A stretch of DNA of 38,084 bases from DATEEG01 sp035525055 (GCA_035525055.1 DATLEZ010000048.1:1-38084), one strand, 5' to 3'; positions 22,113 to 30,295 are shown, counted from the stretch's first letter. Translations and numbers: made by a program. The notes: a model not told the origin generated them from the sequence alone.

Positions 22113-23254
22113 GCCGCTGGCTCCTGCCGGTGATGGCGGGGTTGGTGAGACCCGAGGTGGCACGGGATGTCATCAGCCCGGCCTACGACCTCTACACCCC
22201 GAGCCAGCGTCTGCAATACGCCCGGGCCCGTCCCCGCAACTTCCTCAACGCCACTCTGTCCGAGGAGGACTACCCCGACATCGACGTCGAGAGTCGTCGG
22301 GTTGAGGCCCTCGACTATCTCCGCCAGGAGCTTGACGAAGGGACGTGGAGATTCGGCAATGAGAGATTCACGGTCCTCCGCCTGGAAAGCCAGGGACACG
22401 TTCAGACCGGTGTGGTGGGCGATGTCCCGGCCACTGCATTCCCCGGACTGGTCCGGCCCCACGAGCACACCCGGCCCCGGCGGGTCGCCGATCTCACCCA
22501 CTACCTGCGCGCGGTCGGATATGGATCGTCACCGGTCGGATTGACCTACCGGCGTCAGCCGGAGATAGACGCGATCGTCGCTCTGGTCACCGAGCACCCA
22601 CCAGACCTGGACGTAACCCTCGAGGATGGAGACCGGAACACGGCGTGGATCGTGGAGAACCCCGACGCCCAGGATGGTCTGGTGGCAGCCTTCGCGGATG
22701 TTCCCGCCGCGTACATCATCGACGGCCATCACCGGGTTGCCGCCACGGTGCAGCGGGATGCTGACCCGCACAGCCCGGCCAGCAGATTCCTGTCGGTCGC
22801 CTTTCCCGATGACGACCTCAAGGTCTATCCCTTTCATCGCTGGATCGACGGAGAGTTGTTGAGACCTGGTCCGCCGCCGGCAGAACCGGCGCCGGTGGGC
22901 CTCGACCCCGACGCGGGCCAGGCCGTCGTTGTGACGAGGGCGGGCGAGTGGACCATCGATCTGGGCACAAGCGCCGGTGAAGAAGATGTCTCCACTCTGG
23001 CCCGCACAGTCCTCGGCCCCGACCTGGGAGTCACCGACGAGCGAACCGACCCCCGCATCGCCTTTGTGCCGGGGTTCCCCGACGCGGGAGGCCTCAGGGC
23101 AATGGTGGCCGGGCGTGGGGGAGTTGGTTTCATTCTTCATCCGGCCACCGTCGAGGCCGTTATGGCCGTCTCGGACAGTGGCGGGGCGATGCCGCCCAAG
23201 GCAACGTTCTTCGCTCCCAAACCTCGCTCAGGCCTCTTCCTGGTGAAGCGGTAG
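22109..23254 (+). CDS. DUF1015 family protein
   Basis: A 381-residue protein of the DUF1015 family, recognised by the N-terminal VISPAYDLYTPSQRLQYARA, RPRNFLNATLSEEDYP, the central VTEHPPDLDVTLEDG region and AAYIIDGHHRVAATVQ, which recalls the ParB-like DGHHR motif. The biochemical role of the family is unsettled; members are often found beside serA, as here, where the ATGA overlap implies coupled translation. In this context a part in serine or phosphoserine metabolism is likely. The C-terminal segment ending MPPKATFFAPKPRSGLFLVK is the usual family ending. The function is not inferred beyond this context. Confidence 0.85.
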   Translation: MSRWLLPVMAGLVRPEVARDVISPAYDLYTPSQRLQYARARPRNFLNATLSEEDYPDIDVESRRVEALDYLRQELDEGTWRFGNERFTVLRLESQGHVQTGVVGDVPATAFPGLVRPHEHTRPRRVADLTHYLRAVGYGSSPVGLTYRRQPEIDAIVALVTEHPPDLDVTLEDGDRNTAWIVENPDAQDGLVAAFADVPAAYIIDGHHRVAATVQRDADPHSPASRFLSVAFPDDDLKVYPFHRWIDGELLRPGPPPAEPAPVGLDPDAGQAVVVTRAGEWTIDLGTSAGEEDVSTLARTVLGPDLGVTDERTDPRIAFVPGFPDAGGLRAMVAGRGGVGFILHPATVEAVMAVSDSGGAMPPKATFFAPKPRSGLFLVKR

Positions 23255-23307
23255 AACCGATGACATCCAAACCCGCGACCCAGGGTCGTTCTCGGCGCCC
23301 GCACAAC

Positions 23308-23349
23308 GGGAGAATTGGGACGAAAACCGCCCACAGAGTGGGAGAATTG
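23308..23349 (+). repeat. Direct repeat GGGAGAATTG, two copies, upstream of the D-carbamoylase gene
   Basis: Exact 10-mers at 23308-23317 and 23340-23349, spaced 32 nt apart (about three helical turns), the second ending 5 nt before the ATG at 23355. The GAGAAT in the second copy sits 7 nt before the ATG and could be the -10 box of a leaderless transcript. A pair of protein sites on one face of the helix is possible. Confidence 0.4.
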
Positions 23350-23354
23350 AGCAC

Positions 23355-24296
23355 ATGCCCCGCCATCTGACAGTCGCCGCGGCCCAAATGGGGCCGGTGG
23401 CCAGAGACGACACGCGAGAAGAGGTCGTCGAGCGCCTCCTGGCCCTTCTGGCCGACGCTCACTCCCGTGGCGCCGAATTGGTGGCGTTCCCAGAGCTGGC
23501 CCTCACCACCTTCTTCCCTCGCTACTTCATCGAGGACGAACAGGAGATCCTCACCTGGTTCGAACCGGAGATGCCCGGTCCGGCGACCAAACCGCTCTTT
23601 GACCAGGCTCGTCGCCTGGGCGTCGGGTTCAGCCTCGGGTTCGCTGAGATCAGCAGCGACGACGACGGCGTCACCCATCGTCACAACACCCAGATCCTCG
23701 TTGAACGCGACGGGTCCGTGGTGGGGCGCTACCGGAAGGTCCATATCCCCGGCCACGAGCACAACGAACCATGGCGACCGTTCCAGCACGCCGAGCGGCA
23801 CTTTTTCGAACCTGGCACTGAGTTCCCCGTATGGCGGGCCTTCGACGGCGTGGTCGGCATGGCGATCTGCAACGACCGCCGCTGGCCCGAGACCTACCGG
23901 GTGATGGGCCTCCAGGGAGCCGAGTTGATCCTCATCGGTTACAACACCCCGCTCTATTACGCCCCGGATCCTCAACAGAATGCCCTGCAAGCGTTTCACA
24001 ACCACCTGGTAATGCAGTCAGGTGCCTATCAGAACGGCGCCTTCGTCGTCGGTGTCGCCAAGGGTGGTCTGGAAGAGGGAGTGGATTCGCTCGCCCAGAC
24101 GGTCATCGTCGCCCCTTCCGGACAGATCATCGCCCAGGCCATAACCACCGGTGATGAAGTTGTCGTAACCCGCCTCGACCTCGACTACTGCGACTTCTAC
24201 AAAAAGACTCTCTTCGATTTCGCCCGTTACCGCATCCCCGAGGCCTATCGGCTGATCACCGAGCAAAGAGGCGCCGAGCCACCCCCGGAAACCTAA
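23355..24296 (+). CDS. N-carbamoyl-D-amino acid hydrolase (D-carbamoylase)
   Basis: Nitrilase-superfamily amidohydrolase, 313 residues, very like the Agrobacterium D-carbamoylase, which hydrolyses N-carbamoyl-D-amino acids to D-amino acids, CO2 and ammonia. The catalytic triad sits at the family positions: Glu47 in VAFPELALTTFFPR, Lys128 in GRYRKVHIPGHE and Cys172 in MAICNDRRWPETYRVMGL. The RPFQHAERHFFEPG and YNTP segments are also characteristic. Its usual partner, a D-hydantoinase, is not in the window, so the carbamoyl substrate must come from another ring-opening step, possibly SsnA or YgfK. The ATG at 23355 follows a 100-nt gap after the DUF1015 gene. A strong 15-bp hairpin follows the stop by 5 nt. 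Substrate stereochemistry is inferred from homology. Confidence 0.92.
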   Translation: MPRHLTVAAAQMGPVARDDTREEVVERLLALLADAHSRGAELVAFPELALTTFFPRYFIEDEQEILTWFEPEMPGPATKPLFDQARRLGVGFSLGFAEISSDDDGVTHRHNTQILVERDGSVVGRYRKVHIPGHEHNEPWRPFQHAERHFFEPGTEFPVWRAFDGVVGMAICNDRRWPETYRVMGLQGAELILIGYNTPLYYAPDPQQNALQAFHNHLVMQSGAYQNGAFVVGVAKGGLEEGVDSLAQTVIVAPSGQIIAQAITTGDEVVVTRLDLDYCDFYKKTLFDFARYRIPEAYRLITEQRGAEPPPET

Positions 24297-24301
24297 AACC
24301 A

Positions 24302-24355
24302 CTGTTTTGGCGCGGAGTTCTGCTCCCCTGGTGTCGATCTTCCGCGCCAAAACAG
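24302..24355. terminator. 15-bp perfect hairpin after the D-carbamoylase gene
   Basis: Arms CTGTTTTGGCGCGGA (24302-24316) and TCCGCGCCAAAACAG (24341-24355), loop 24 nt, beginning 5 nt after the stop codon. The outer stem is A/T-rich with four A:T pairs in a row, giving some U-rich character to the left arm but no T-tract after the right arm. Terminator or transcript-stability role inferred from position; it sits just upstream of the xdhD operator. Confidence 0.6.
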
Positions 24356-24373
24356 GGTTGGGAGGGCCGAAGC

Positions 24374-24402
24374 TTGACACTTTGTAAAGGGGCTTCGACA
24401 AT
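24374..24402 (+). promoter_or_regulatory. xdhD promoter with candidate operator, copy 3
   Basis: The operator TTGACA-CTT-TGTAAA spans 24374-24388. Its left half is also a perfect -35 hexamer; with a 17-nt spacer it is matched by GACAAT at 24397-24402 as a -10. The ATG of xdhD is at 24409, only 6 nt after this -10, which predicts a leaderless or nearly leaderless mRNA. A protein bound to the palindrome would cover the -35 region. Confidence 0.6.
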
Positions 24403-24408
24403 CTCGCC

Positions 24409-26991
24409 ATGACGACCGTCGCTACCCCGGTGACTTTCGTGCTCAACGGGGCTGAGGTGCGGGCGTCGGCCGACCACCCCCACGTCCTGGCGGCGCTGCG
24501 GGAGGAACTCGGCATCACCTCGCCCAAGGACGGCTGCGCCCCCTCCGGTCAGTGCGGGTGCTGCACCGTTCTGCTCGACGGCAAGGCCACGATCGCATGC
24601 CAGCTTTCGATGGAAAAGGTGGCTGGCCGAACTGTCACAACACTCGAGGGTTTCGAACCGGCCGAGCGGGATCGACTGGCCCGGGCCTTCGCCGCTACCG
24701 GCGCCCTTCAATGCGGTTTCTGCACGCCCGGGATCGTGGTCCGGACCAAGTCCCTGCTCGATCAGAAAGGCAGCGACCTCGACCGCGCCACCATCGAGAG
24801 TCGGCTCGGGGCGCACCTGTGCCGCTGCACCGGGTACGTCAAGATCATCGACGCCATCGAACTGCTCGCCTCGGGGGCACCGATACCTGATCCAACGCTG
24901 CCCGGTGGCATCGGCAAGGAAGGCGCCAAGTACGAGAGTTCCAAGCTGGCGCTCGGAGATCGCGGTTACATCGACGATCTCTCCATTTACGGGATGTTGC
25001 ACGGCGCCCTCCGCCTCACCGACCATGCCCGCGCCGATGTCATCAAGATCAACACGGAAGCTGCCCGGGGAATGCCCGGCGTCGTCGCAGTCTTCACCGC
25101 CGCCGACGTGCCGGGTGAGCTCAAGGTTGGCCTCATCCACAAAGACTGGCCAGTGTTCATCCCCGAAGGCGGCCGGACCTCGTATGCCGGAGACGTGCTC
25201 GCCATCCTCATCGCCGAGGACGTCGCCACGGCCCGGCGGGCGGCGGAGGCGATAGAAGTCCAGTACACCGTTTGGCCCGCCATCGCCGATGCAGGCGCCG
25301 CCATCAACGACGCCGAAGACGCCGTGTGGGGTCTCGAGGGGAACATCTTGTCGACCTCCAAGTACAAGAGGGGCGATGTCGACTCCGCTCTGGGAGCGAG
25401 TGCCCACACCCTCCACGAGGTGTTTCAGACCCAGCGGGTGGAGCACGCCTTCCTCGAACCCGAATCCACCCTGGCCCTGCCCAACGGTGATGGAACTCTC
25501 CATGTCTATTCGGGGGGACAAGGAATGTGGGACGACCGCGATCAAATCGCGGCGGTGCTCGGGATCGACAAGGCTGCAATCACCGTTGAGCTTGTATCCA
25601 ACGGCGGGGCGTTTGGTGGCAAGGAGGACCTGTGCAATCAGGCGCAGACCGCTCTCGCTGCCTTTTTATTGGATCGCCCAGTCAAATGCACCGTCACCCG
25701 CGAGCAGTCACAACTGATTCACGCCAAGCGTCACCCGATCCGCATCGAAGTGTGGGCCGGGTGTGACGACGAGGGCCGTCTTACCGCCTACAAGGCCAGG
25801 ATGGTCGGGGACTCCGGGCCCTACGCCTCGGTCGGGATGAAGGTGCTTGAGCGAGCCGCCGGTCATGCGACCGGGCCCTACACCGTCCCGGTTGTAGATG
25901 TTGAGTCCATCGCGGCCCGGACCAACAACTCGGTGGGTGGGGCCTTCCGGGGCTTTGGTGCCAACCAGGCGCAGTTCGCCATGGAAGGGGTGATGGACCG
26001 GTTCGCCGAGATGGTCGGGATCAGCGGCTGGGAAATTCGGCGGCGGAACGTGGTCACTCCCGGCGCGATCTGGGGCCCGGGCCAGATCATGGATGACGGT
26101 TGCAAGGGCGCCCTGATCTGCCTCGAAACCATCAAGCCTCACTACGACCAGGCGAAGTCCGAGGGGAAGGCGGTCGGCTTAGGTCTCGGAATCAAGAACT
26201 CCGGCCTCGGCAACGGCTTCAAGGAGTGGGCGAAGGCAGTCGTCCGCTTCGAAGAAGACGGCACCGTTGAGGTTCGGCATTGTTGGACCGAAATGGGCCA
26301 GGGCATTCACACCGTCGCCCTCCAGGTGGCAGTCGAAGAACTGGGGGTCGACCCTGAGCGGATCAGGGTCATCGTCGACACCACCCGTGAGTTGGGCACC
26401 GGCCAGACGACCGGATCGCGCGGCACTTTGATGGGCGCCGGAGCGGTCCAGGCCGCCTGCGTGGCAGCCAACGAAGGCGGCCGTCAGATCGGTATCGACT
26501 ATCTCGGGGAGTACCGGGTCGACTGGACCAACAGCCTCTCCGAAGGCCTCGAGAATCCGGTGCTTCACTCCACCTTCGGCTACGCCGCCCAGTTGGTGAT
26601 CGCCGACCGGGCGACCGGCGAGATCGAAAGGGTGGTGGCTGCCCACGACGTCGGCCGGGCGGTTAACCCGATGCTGTGCCAGGGCCAGATCGAGGGATCG
26701 GTCCACATGGGCCTCGGCTACGCCCTGTCCGAAGACTTCCCCTGCGACGACCAGGGTCGACCAACCAACGTGACCTTGCGATCGCTTGATATCATCCGGC
26801 CCAAGGACATGCCGCCGATCGACGTGATCCTGATCGAATCACCCCAGCCCAATGCCCCGTACGGCATCAAGGGGGTCGGGGAGATCGGACTGGTGCCGAC
26901 CGCCGGCGCGGTGGCAGCCGCCTATCACGAACTCGACGGCGAGTGGCGCAACCACCTCCCGATCGAGAAGCACCAGCCGCTTCACTTGTGA
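24409..26991 (+). CDS. xdhD: XdhD-like molybdenum hydroxylase (fused 2Fe-2S and molybdopterin domains, no FAD domain)
   Basis: Molybdenum hydroxylase of 860 residues resembling E. coli XdhD and the selenium-dependent molybdenum hydroxylase family. The N-terminal 2Fe-2S part has Cys43, Cys49, Cys52 and Cys64 (DGCAPSGQCGCCTVLLDG; one residue longer than the usual loop) and Cys102, Cys105, Cys138, Cys140 (QCGFC, LCRCTGY). The molybdopterin part runs from about 175 to the end: SNGGAFGGKEDL (397-408), SVGGAFRGFGANQAQFAMEG, TEMGQGIHTVALQ, and the catalytic Glu825 in GIKGVGEIGLVP. No FAD domain and no FAD-subunit gene lies beside it. There is no in-frame TGA, so no selenocysteine; any selenium would be bound at the cofactor and cannot be judged. 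It probably oxidises a purine or purine-derived ring, in concert with SsnA and YgfK encoded 2.3 kb downstream. Confidence 0.9.
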   Translation: MTTVATPVTFVLNGAEVRASADHPHVLAALREELGITSPKDGCAPSGQCGCCTVLLDGKATIACQLSMEKVAGRTVTTLEGFEPAERDRLARAFAATGALQCGFCTPGIVVRTKSLLDQKGSDLDRATIESRLGAHLCRCTGYVKIIDAIELLASGAPIPDPTLPGGIGKEGAKYESSKLALGDRGYIDDLSIYGMLHGALRLTDHARADVIKINTEAARGMPGVVAVFTAADVPGELKVGLIHKDWPVFIPEGGRTSYAGDVLAILIAEDVATARRAAEAIEVQYTVWPAIADAGAAINDAEDAVWGLEGNILSTSKYKRGDVDSALGASAHTLHEVFQTQRVEHAFLEPESTLALPNGDGTLHVYSGGQGMWDDRDQIAAVLGIDKAAITVELVSNGGAFGGKEDLCNQAQTALAAFLLDRPVKCTVTREQSQLIHAKRHPIRIEVWAGCDDEGRLTAYKARMVGDSGPYASVGMKVLERAAGHATGPYTVPVVDVESIAARTNNSVGGAFRGFGANQAQFAMEGVMDRFAEMVGISGWEIRRRNVVTPGAIWGPGQIMDDGCKGALICLETIKPHYDQAKSEGKAVGLGLGIKNSGLGNGFKEWAKAVVRFEEDGTVEVRHCWTEMGQGIHTVALQVAVEELGVDPERIRVIVDTTRELGTGQTTGSRGTLMGAGAVQAACVAANEGGRQIGIDYLGEYRVDWTNSLSEGLENPVLHSTFGYAAQLVIADRATGEIERVVAAHDVGRAVNPMLCQGQIEGSVHMGLGYALSEDFPCDDQGRPTNVTLRSLDIIRPKDMPPIDVILIESPQPNAPYGIKGVGEIGLVPTAGAVAAAYHELDGEWRNHLPIEKHQPLHL

Positions 26992-27028
26992 CGGACCTGG
27001 GCGTTATCCGTCGACTCGGTTTCTAGGC

Positions 27029-28180
27029 GTGCGATCGTTCCCGATTGGCTCGGCTCTCACCCTCGGCCAGCTTCATGACGACCCTCATCCCTATCTTGCC
27101 GAGCTGAGGGAAGCCGAGCCGGTTTCGTGGGTGCCGGCTCTCGATGGCTGGCTCGTGACCCGTCGCGACCTGTGCGTCGAAGTGATGAGAGATGCCGAAA
27201 CCTTCACGGTCGATGATCCCCGATTCTCGACGGCCCGGGTGGTGGGTCCGAGCATGTTGTCACTCGATGGCGACGAGCACCGCCGCCATCGCGACCCCTT
27301 CGCCGCCGCCTTCCGTCTGCCCGAGGTAAGGGGGCGATTTACGACGAGGGTCGAGCACGACGCTCGCGACCTGGTGATGTCCTTGGCGCCTCGCGGGAGG
27401 GCAGAGATCCGGCGCGATCTCGCAGGCCCTCTGGCGGTCGGAGTGGTCGCGGCGGCGCTTGACCTGCTCGACGTCGACCCGTCCACCGTCCTCGGTTGGT
27501 ACGACGAGATCGTTGCGGCGGTCGACCGGGTGTCGGCCGGAGGTGAGGTTGGATCGTCCGGTCATGAAGCAGTCCGCTCCCTCGCCCACCACGTCGCCAG
27601 TACGATCGAGAAGGGCGATGGAGTGCTGGCCCAGGCGACCGTGACTCTGACTACCGCCGAGGTGGTTTCGAACGCGGCCGTGATGATGTTTGGTGGCATC
27701 GAGACCAGCGAGGGGATGACCACAACCCTCTTCTGGCATCTTCTGTCTGATCCTGAGCAACTAGCCGCTCTTCGGGCCGATCGATCACTAGTGGCGGCAG
27801 CGATCGACGAGTCGCTGAGGTTGGAGCCGGCCGCGGCCAGGGTCGACCGCTATTCGACCCGGGACACGGGACTGGCCGGAGCAACGATTCGTAAAGGCGA
27901 TCTTGTCGTGGTCTCGCTGAGCGCAGCCAACCGTGACCCGGCGACGTTTCCCGATCCCGATGTCTTCGATCTGGCCAGAACCAATGCCAGATCCCATCTT
28001 GCCTTCGCCCAGGGCCCCCATGCCTGCGTCGGCATCCATCTGGCCCGGCTGGAGACTCAGGCTGCCCTCGAGTCGGTTCTCGATGGATGGCCTGGACTTG
28101 TGATGGATCGTGACTCCACCCCGCCATCAGGTGTCATCTTCCGCAAGCCGCGGTCGCTTCCGGTGCGATGGGACGCTTGA
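27029..28180 (+). CDS. Cytochrome P450
   Basis: Soluble bacterial-type cytochrome P450, about 383 residues from GTG 27029. Motifs seen: I-helix FGGIETSEG (Glu-Thr of the oxygen-activation site), K-helix ExxR as DESLRLEP, and the haem loop FAQGPHACVGIHLARLE with the proximal ligand Cys333. No transmembrane anchor is present, and no ferredoxin or reductase gene lies next to it. The frame is open upstream into the end of xdhD (from 26852), but those residues have low-complexity Arg/Ser content and overlap the hydroxylase; the GTG at 27029 places RSFPIGSALTLGQLHDDPHP at the N-terminus, as expected. It follows xdhD by 37 nt, so the two are probably co-transcribed, which is unusual. Substrate unknown; oxidation of a purine-alkaloid or other N-heterocycle is a speculation from context. 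Confidence 0.88.
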   Translation: MRSFPIGSALTLGQLHDDPHPYLAELREAEPVSWVPALDGWLVTRRDLCVEVMRDAETFTVDDPRFSTARVVGPSMLSLDGDEHRRHRDPFAAAFRLPEVRGRFTTRVEHDARDLVMSLAPRGRAEIRRDLAGPLAVGVVAAALDLLDVDPSTVLGWYDEIVAAVDRVSAGGEVGSSGHEAVRSLAHHVASTIEKGDGVLAQATVTLTTAEVVSNAAVMMFGGIETSEGMTTTLFWHLLSDPEQLAALRADRSLVAAAIDESLRLEPAAARVDRYSTRDTGLAGATIRKGDLVVVSLSAANRDPATFPDPDVFDLARTNARSHLAFAQGPHACVGIHLARLETQAALESVLDGWPGLVMDRDSTPPSGVIFRKPRSLPVRWDA

Positions 28181-28203
28181 CGAAATCTCCAACTGAGGAG
28201 TGC

Positions 28204-28527
28204 TTACAGATTTGGAGCGGATCTGGGGTTTGCAGGTCCTCGCAGCCACACCGACCACGGCTCAACGCTCTTGATCGTGAGCAATTCTTGTCCCCAGGGG
28301 TCTTTCGCCAGGCGAGTCCGGACCGCTTCTTCGTTGTCGACATCCATGACAAGCAGAACGTCATGGCCGTCGCCTTCGCCGATCGGACCGCCGAGGACGA
28401 CGATCCCGGCCTCGGCTAGCGAGTCCATGAAGGCTGCATGATCGCCCCACCCGGGCTGTTCCCGGCGCGGTCGCGAATGATCCCAGCCATCACCACGCCC
28501 CCTCCGGACCAGGTAGTAGTCGGCCAT
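28204..28527 (-). CDS. YCII-domain protein
   Basis: A 107-residue protein of the YCII/DGPF ferredoxin-like fold: HAAFMDSLAEAGIVVLGGP is the conserved helix and following strand with the G-G-P turn, and DVLLVMDVDNEEAVRTRLAKDPW is the second half, with the typical D-P-W/F ending. Such proteins are small, often dimeric, and of mostly unknown function; related muconolactone isomerase-like members act on ring compounds. It lies convergent with the P450 gene (23-nt gap) and divergent from the membrane-protein gene. The ATG is at 28525-28527. Nothing in the sequence ties it firmly to the purine genes. Confidence 0.8.
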   Translation of the reverse strand: MADYYLVRRGRGDGWDHSRPRREQPGWGDHAAFMDSLAEAGIVVLGGPIGEGDGHDVLLVMDVDNEEAVRTRLAKDPWGQELLTIKSVEPWSVWLRGPANPRSAPNL

Positions 28528-28612
28528 GACGGGAGACTACCGACGGAGCCTGAGCTGGGACCGGACGTCCCAGCGATGACGGTTGGGACGCGCCTACATA
28601 GATTGGGGAGAC

Positions 28613-29269
28613 GTGACGACCCTTGCCCTCCGCCGAACGCTCGGACGTCGGCTGTTCAATCTCTATCTCGGCCTGGTCCTGTTCGGGGTGAGCTGCGCCA
28701 TGATCGTCGCTTCGGGTCTCGGACTCGGGCCCTGGGATGTGTTCCATCAGGGACTGTCCGAGCAGATCGGTATCTCTCTGGGGTGGGTGGTGATCGGGGT
28801 CGGGTTGGCGGTCTTGCTTCTGTGGATCCCGCTGCGACAACGACCGGGGCTGGGAACCATCAGCAATGCGATCGTGATTGGCCTGACCATCGACGCCACC
28901 CTGAGCTTTCTCAGTCAGCCGGGCTCGATGGCTGCCCGGGCAGGCTTGCTGGTGGCGGGCGTCGTCTTCAACGGCGTCGCCACCGGTTTGTATATCGGAG
29001 CGGGTTTGGGCCCTGGTCCGAGAGACGGGTTGATGACGGGTCTCGCTGCCCGGGGCCATTCGATCAGGGTCGTGCGAACCGCCCTCGAAGTGACCGTGCT
29101 GGTGATCGGGTGGATTTTGGGCGGCACCGTCGGGGTGGGCACGATTCTTTATGCAGTCTCGATCGGGCCCTTGGCCCACTTCTTCATTCCGCGCCTCACC
29201 GTGGCAAGGCATGCAAGAGGAGTGAAGGGCCCTTCGTTGCGTCGTCACCCTTCCTTTGACAAAATGTAA
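28613..29269 (+). CDS. YczE/YitT-like membrane protein
   Basis: Integral membrane protein of about 218 residues with five or six hydrophobic segments. It shows an internal two-fold repeat: GLGLGPWDVFHQGLSEQ in the first half and GAGLGPGPRDGLMTGLAAR in the second, as in the YczE/YyaS family. The transported molecule, if any, is unknown; because the gene lies between the xdhD-P450 pair and ssnA-ygfK, import or export of a pathway compound is conceivable. The frame is open from a TTG at 28583, but GTG 28613 has a GGGGAG sequence at 28605-28610 and a better-looking N-terminus (TTLALRRTLGRRLFNLYLG). The stop TAA lies inside the palindrome upstream of ssnA, 3 nt before the ssnA start. Confidence 0.82.
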   Translation: MTTLALRRTLGRRLFNLYLGLVLFGVSCAMIVASGLGLGPWDVFHQGLSEQIGISLGWVVIGVGLAVLLLWIPLRQRPGLGTISNAIVIGLTIDATLSFLSQPGSMAARAGLLVAGVVFNGVATGLYIGAGLGPGPRDGLMTGLAARGHSIRVVRTALEVTVLVIGWILGGTVGVGTILYAVSIGPLAHFFIPRLTVARHARGVKGPSLRRHPSFDKM

Positions 29270-29270
29270 A
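29256..29270. promoter_or_regulatory. Candidate operator, copy 4 (TTGACA-AAA-TGTAAA), before ssnA-ygfK
   Basis: Palindromic 15-mer ending 2 nt before the ssnA start codon and overlapping the last codons of the membrane-protein gene. Identical in both half-sites to the copy before xdhD (24374). CAAAAT at 29260-29265 may serve as a -10 box with TTGCGT (29237-29242) as -35 at a 17-nt spacing, predicting a leaderless ssnA mRNA starting near 29273; this promoter reading is tentative. Confidence 0.55.
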
Positions 29271-29272
29271 AC

Positions 29273-30295
29273 GTGCCTTCTGTCACCCCCGGATTGGTGT
29301 GCGCTCACCATCACCTCTACTCGGCTTTGGCCCGAGGCATGCCCCCTCCACCCCAGACTCCGACAACCTTTCGGGGCATCCTCGAGCAAATCTGGTGGCG
29401 GCTCGACGTCGCCATGGACCTGGAAATGTTGGAGTGGTCGGCCAAGCTCGCTGCGGTCGAGGCGCTGGAGCAAGGGACCACGACGATCATCGATCACAAC
29501 GAGACTCCCAACGCTATCGAGGGCTCCCTCTCGGTCATCGCCGACGCCTGTTCCGAAGTAGGGGTGAGGGTCGTTGCTGCCTATGGGGTCACCGATCGGC
29601 ATGGTCCCGACGGGTCCCGGCGGGGGCTCGCCGAGAACGAGCGTTTTATCAGGAACGGCGGCAAGGGATTGGTGGGGATCCATGCCGCATTCACCTGCAC
29701 TGACGAAACCCTGGAGGCGGCGGCCGGCCTCGCGGCCGATCTCGGGGTGGGGGTCCATGTCCACGTCTGCGAAGGCCCCGAAGACATCGAGTCGCCGGTC
29801 CGCCTGGGCCACCTGACCAGGCCCGACTGGCTTTTGGCGCATTGCGTTCACCTCGCTACGGATCACCATCTCATGGGGACCATCCTTCACAACCCGGCCT
29901 CCAACCTCAACAACGGCGTCGGATACGCCGATCCGGGGCGATTCTCCAGTCCTCTGGCACTCGGCACGGACGGAATCGGGGCCGACATGCTCGGAGCCTT
30001 TCGTTTGGCGTACTACCTCTATAAGGCGAGCGACCTCACGGCCACCCCGGAGTCGGCCTGGGGATGGCTCGCCCGCGGTTGGGACCTCGTCCCCGAAGCC
30101 CGCGACGATCGGGTCACCTGGTCGTACGACCCGATGGACCCCTGGCATCTTGCGTTTACGACCGCGGTGCGTCCGCTCGAGATCGAAGTCGATGGCGAGA
30201 CCATCTGGAAGGACGGCGCCTCGAGCAGGGTCGACGTAGCCGAGGTCAGAGCCAAGGCGGCGGAGCAGGCCCGGCGGCTGCACTCCCGGCTATGA
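29273..30295 (+). CDS. ssnA: SsnA-like amidohydrolase (compact form without the N-terminal beta domain)
   Basis: Metal-dependent hydrolase of the amidohydrolase superfamily, 340 residues, related to E. coli SsnA (about 440 residues) and probably hydrolysing a C-N bond in a purine-derived ring. Metal and catalytic residues are all visible: His12/His14 (PGLVCAHHHLYSALARGM), His137 (GIHAAF), His164 and Glu167 (VHVHVCEGPE), His190 (LLAHCVH) and Asp233 (LALGTDGIG). The family normally has about 50-60 residues of beta-sandwich before the HxH motif; here an in-frame stop (29267-29269) and the start GTG 29273 leave only 11 residues. The C-terminal VDGETIWKDG part of the beta domain is retained. The end overlaps ygfK by 4 nt (ATGA), implying coupled synthesis of the two proteins. 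Confidence 0.85.
   Translation: MPSVTPGLVCAHHHLYSALARGMPPPPQTPTTFRGILEQIWWRLDVAMDLEMLEWSAKLAAVEALEQGTTTIIDHNETPNAIEGSLSVIADACSEVGVRVVAAYGVTDRHGPDGSRRGLAENERFIRNGGKGLVGIHAAFTCTDETLEAAAGLAADLGVGVHVHVCEGPEDIESPVRLGHLTRPDWLLAHCVHLATDHHLMGTILHNPASNLNNGVGYADPGRFSSPLALGTDGIGADMLGAFRLAYYLYKASDLTATPESAWGWLARGWDLVPEARDDRVTWSYDPMDPWHLAFTTAVRPLEIEVDGETIWKDGASSRVDVAEVRAKAAEQARRLHSRL

Noticed and set aside
22529..24005. Minus-strand frames opposite the DUF1015 and D-carbamoylase genes
   Set aside because: They oppose genes with clear family motifs and catalytic residues; no motifs of their own.
24409..26991. Selenoprotein reading of the XdhD-like enzyme
   Set aside because: The frame has no internal TGA, so no selenocysteine is encoded. 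Family association with selenium concerns a cofactor-bound form that sequence cannot show.
28490..30283. A 597-codon minus-strand frame across the YczE and ssnA genes
   Set aside because: Overlaps two well-supported plus-strand genes; composition is low-complexity and rich in Gly, Arg, His and Asp, typical of a shadow frame.
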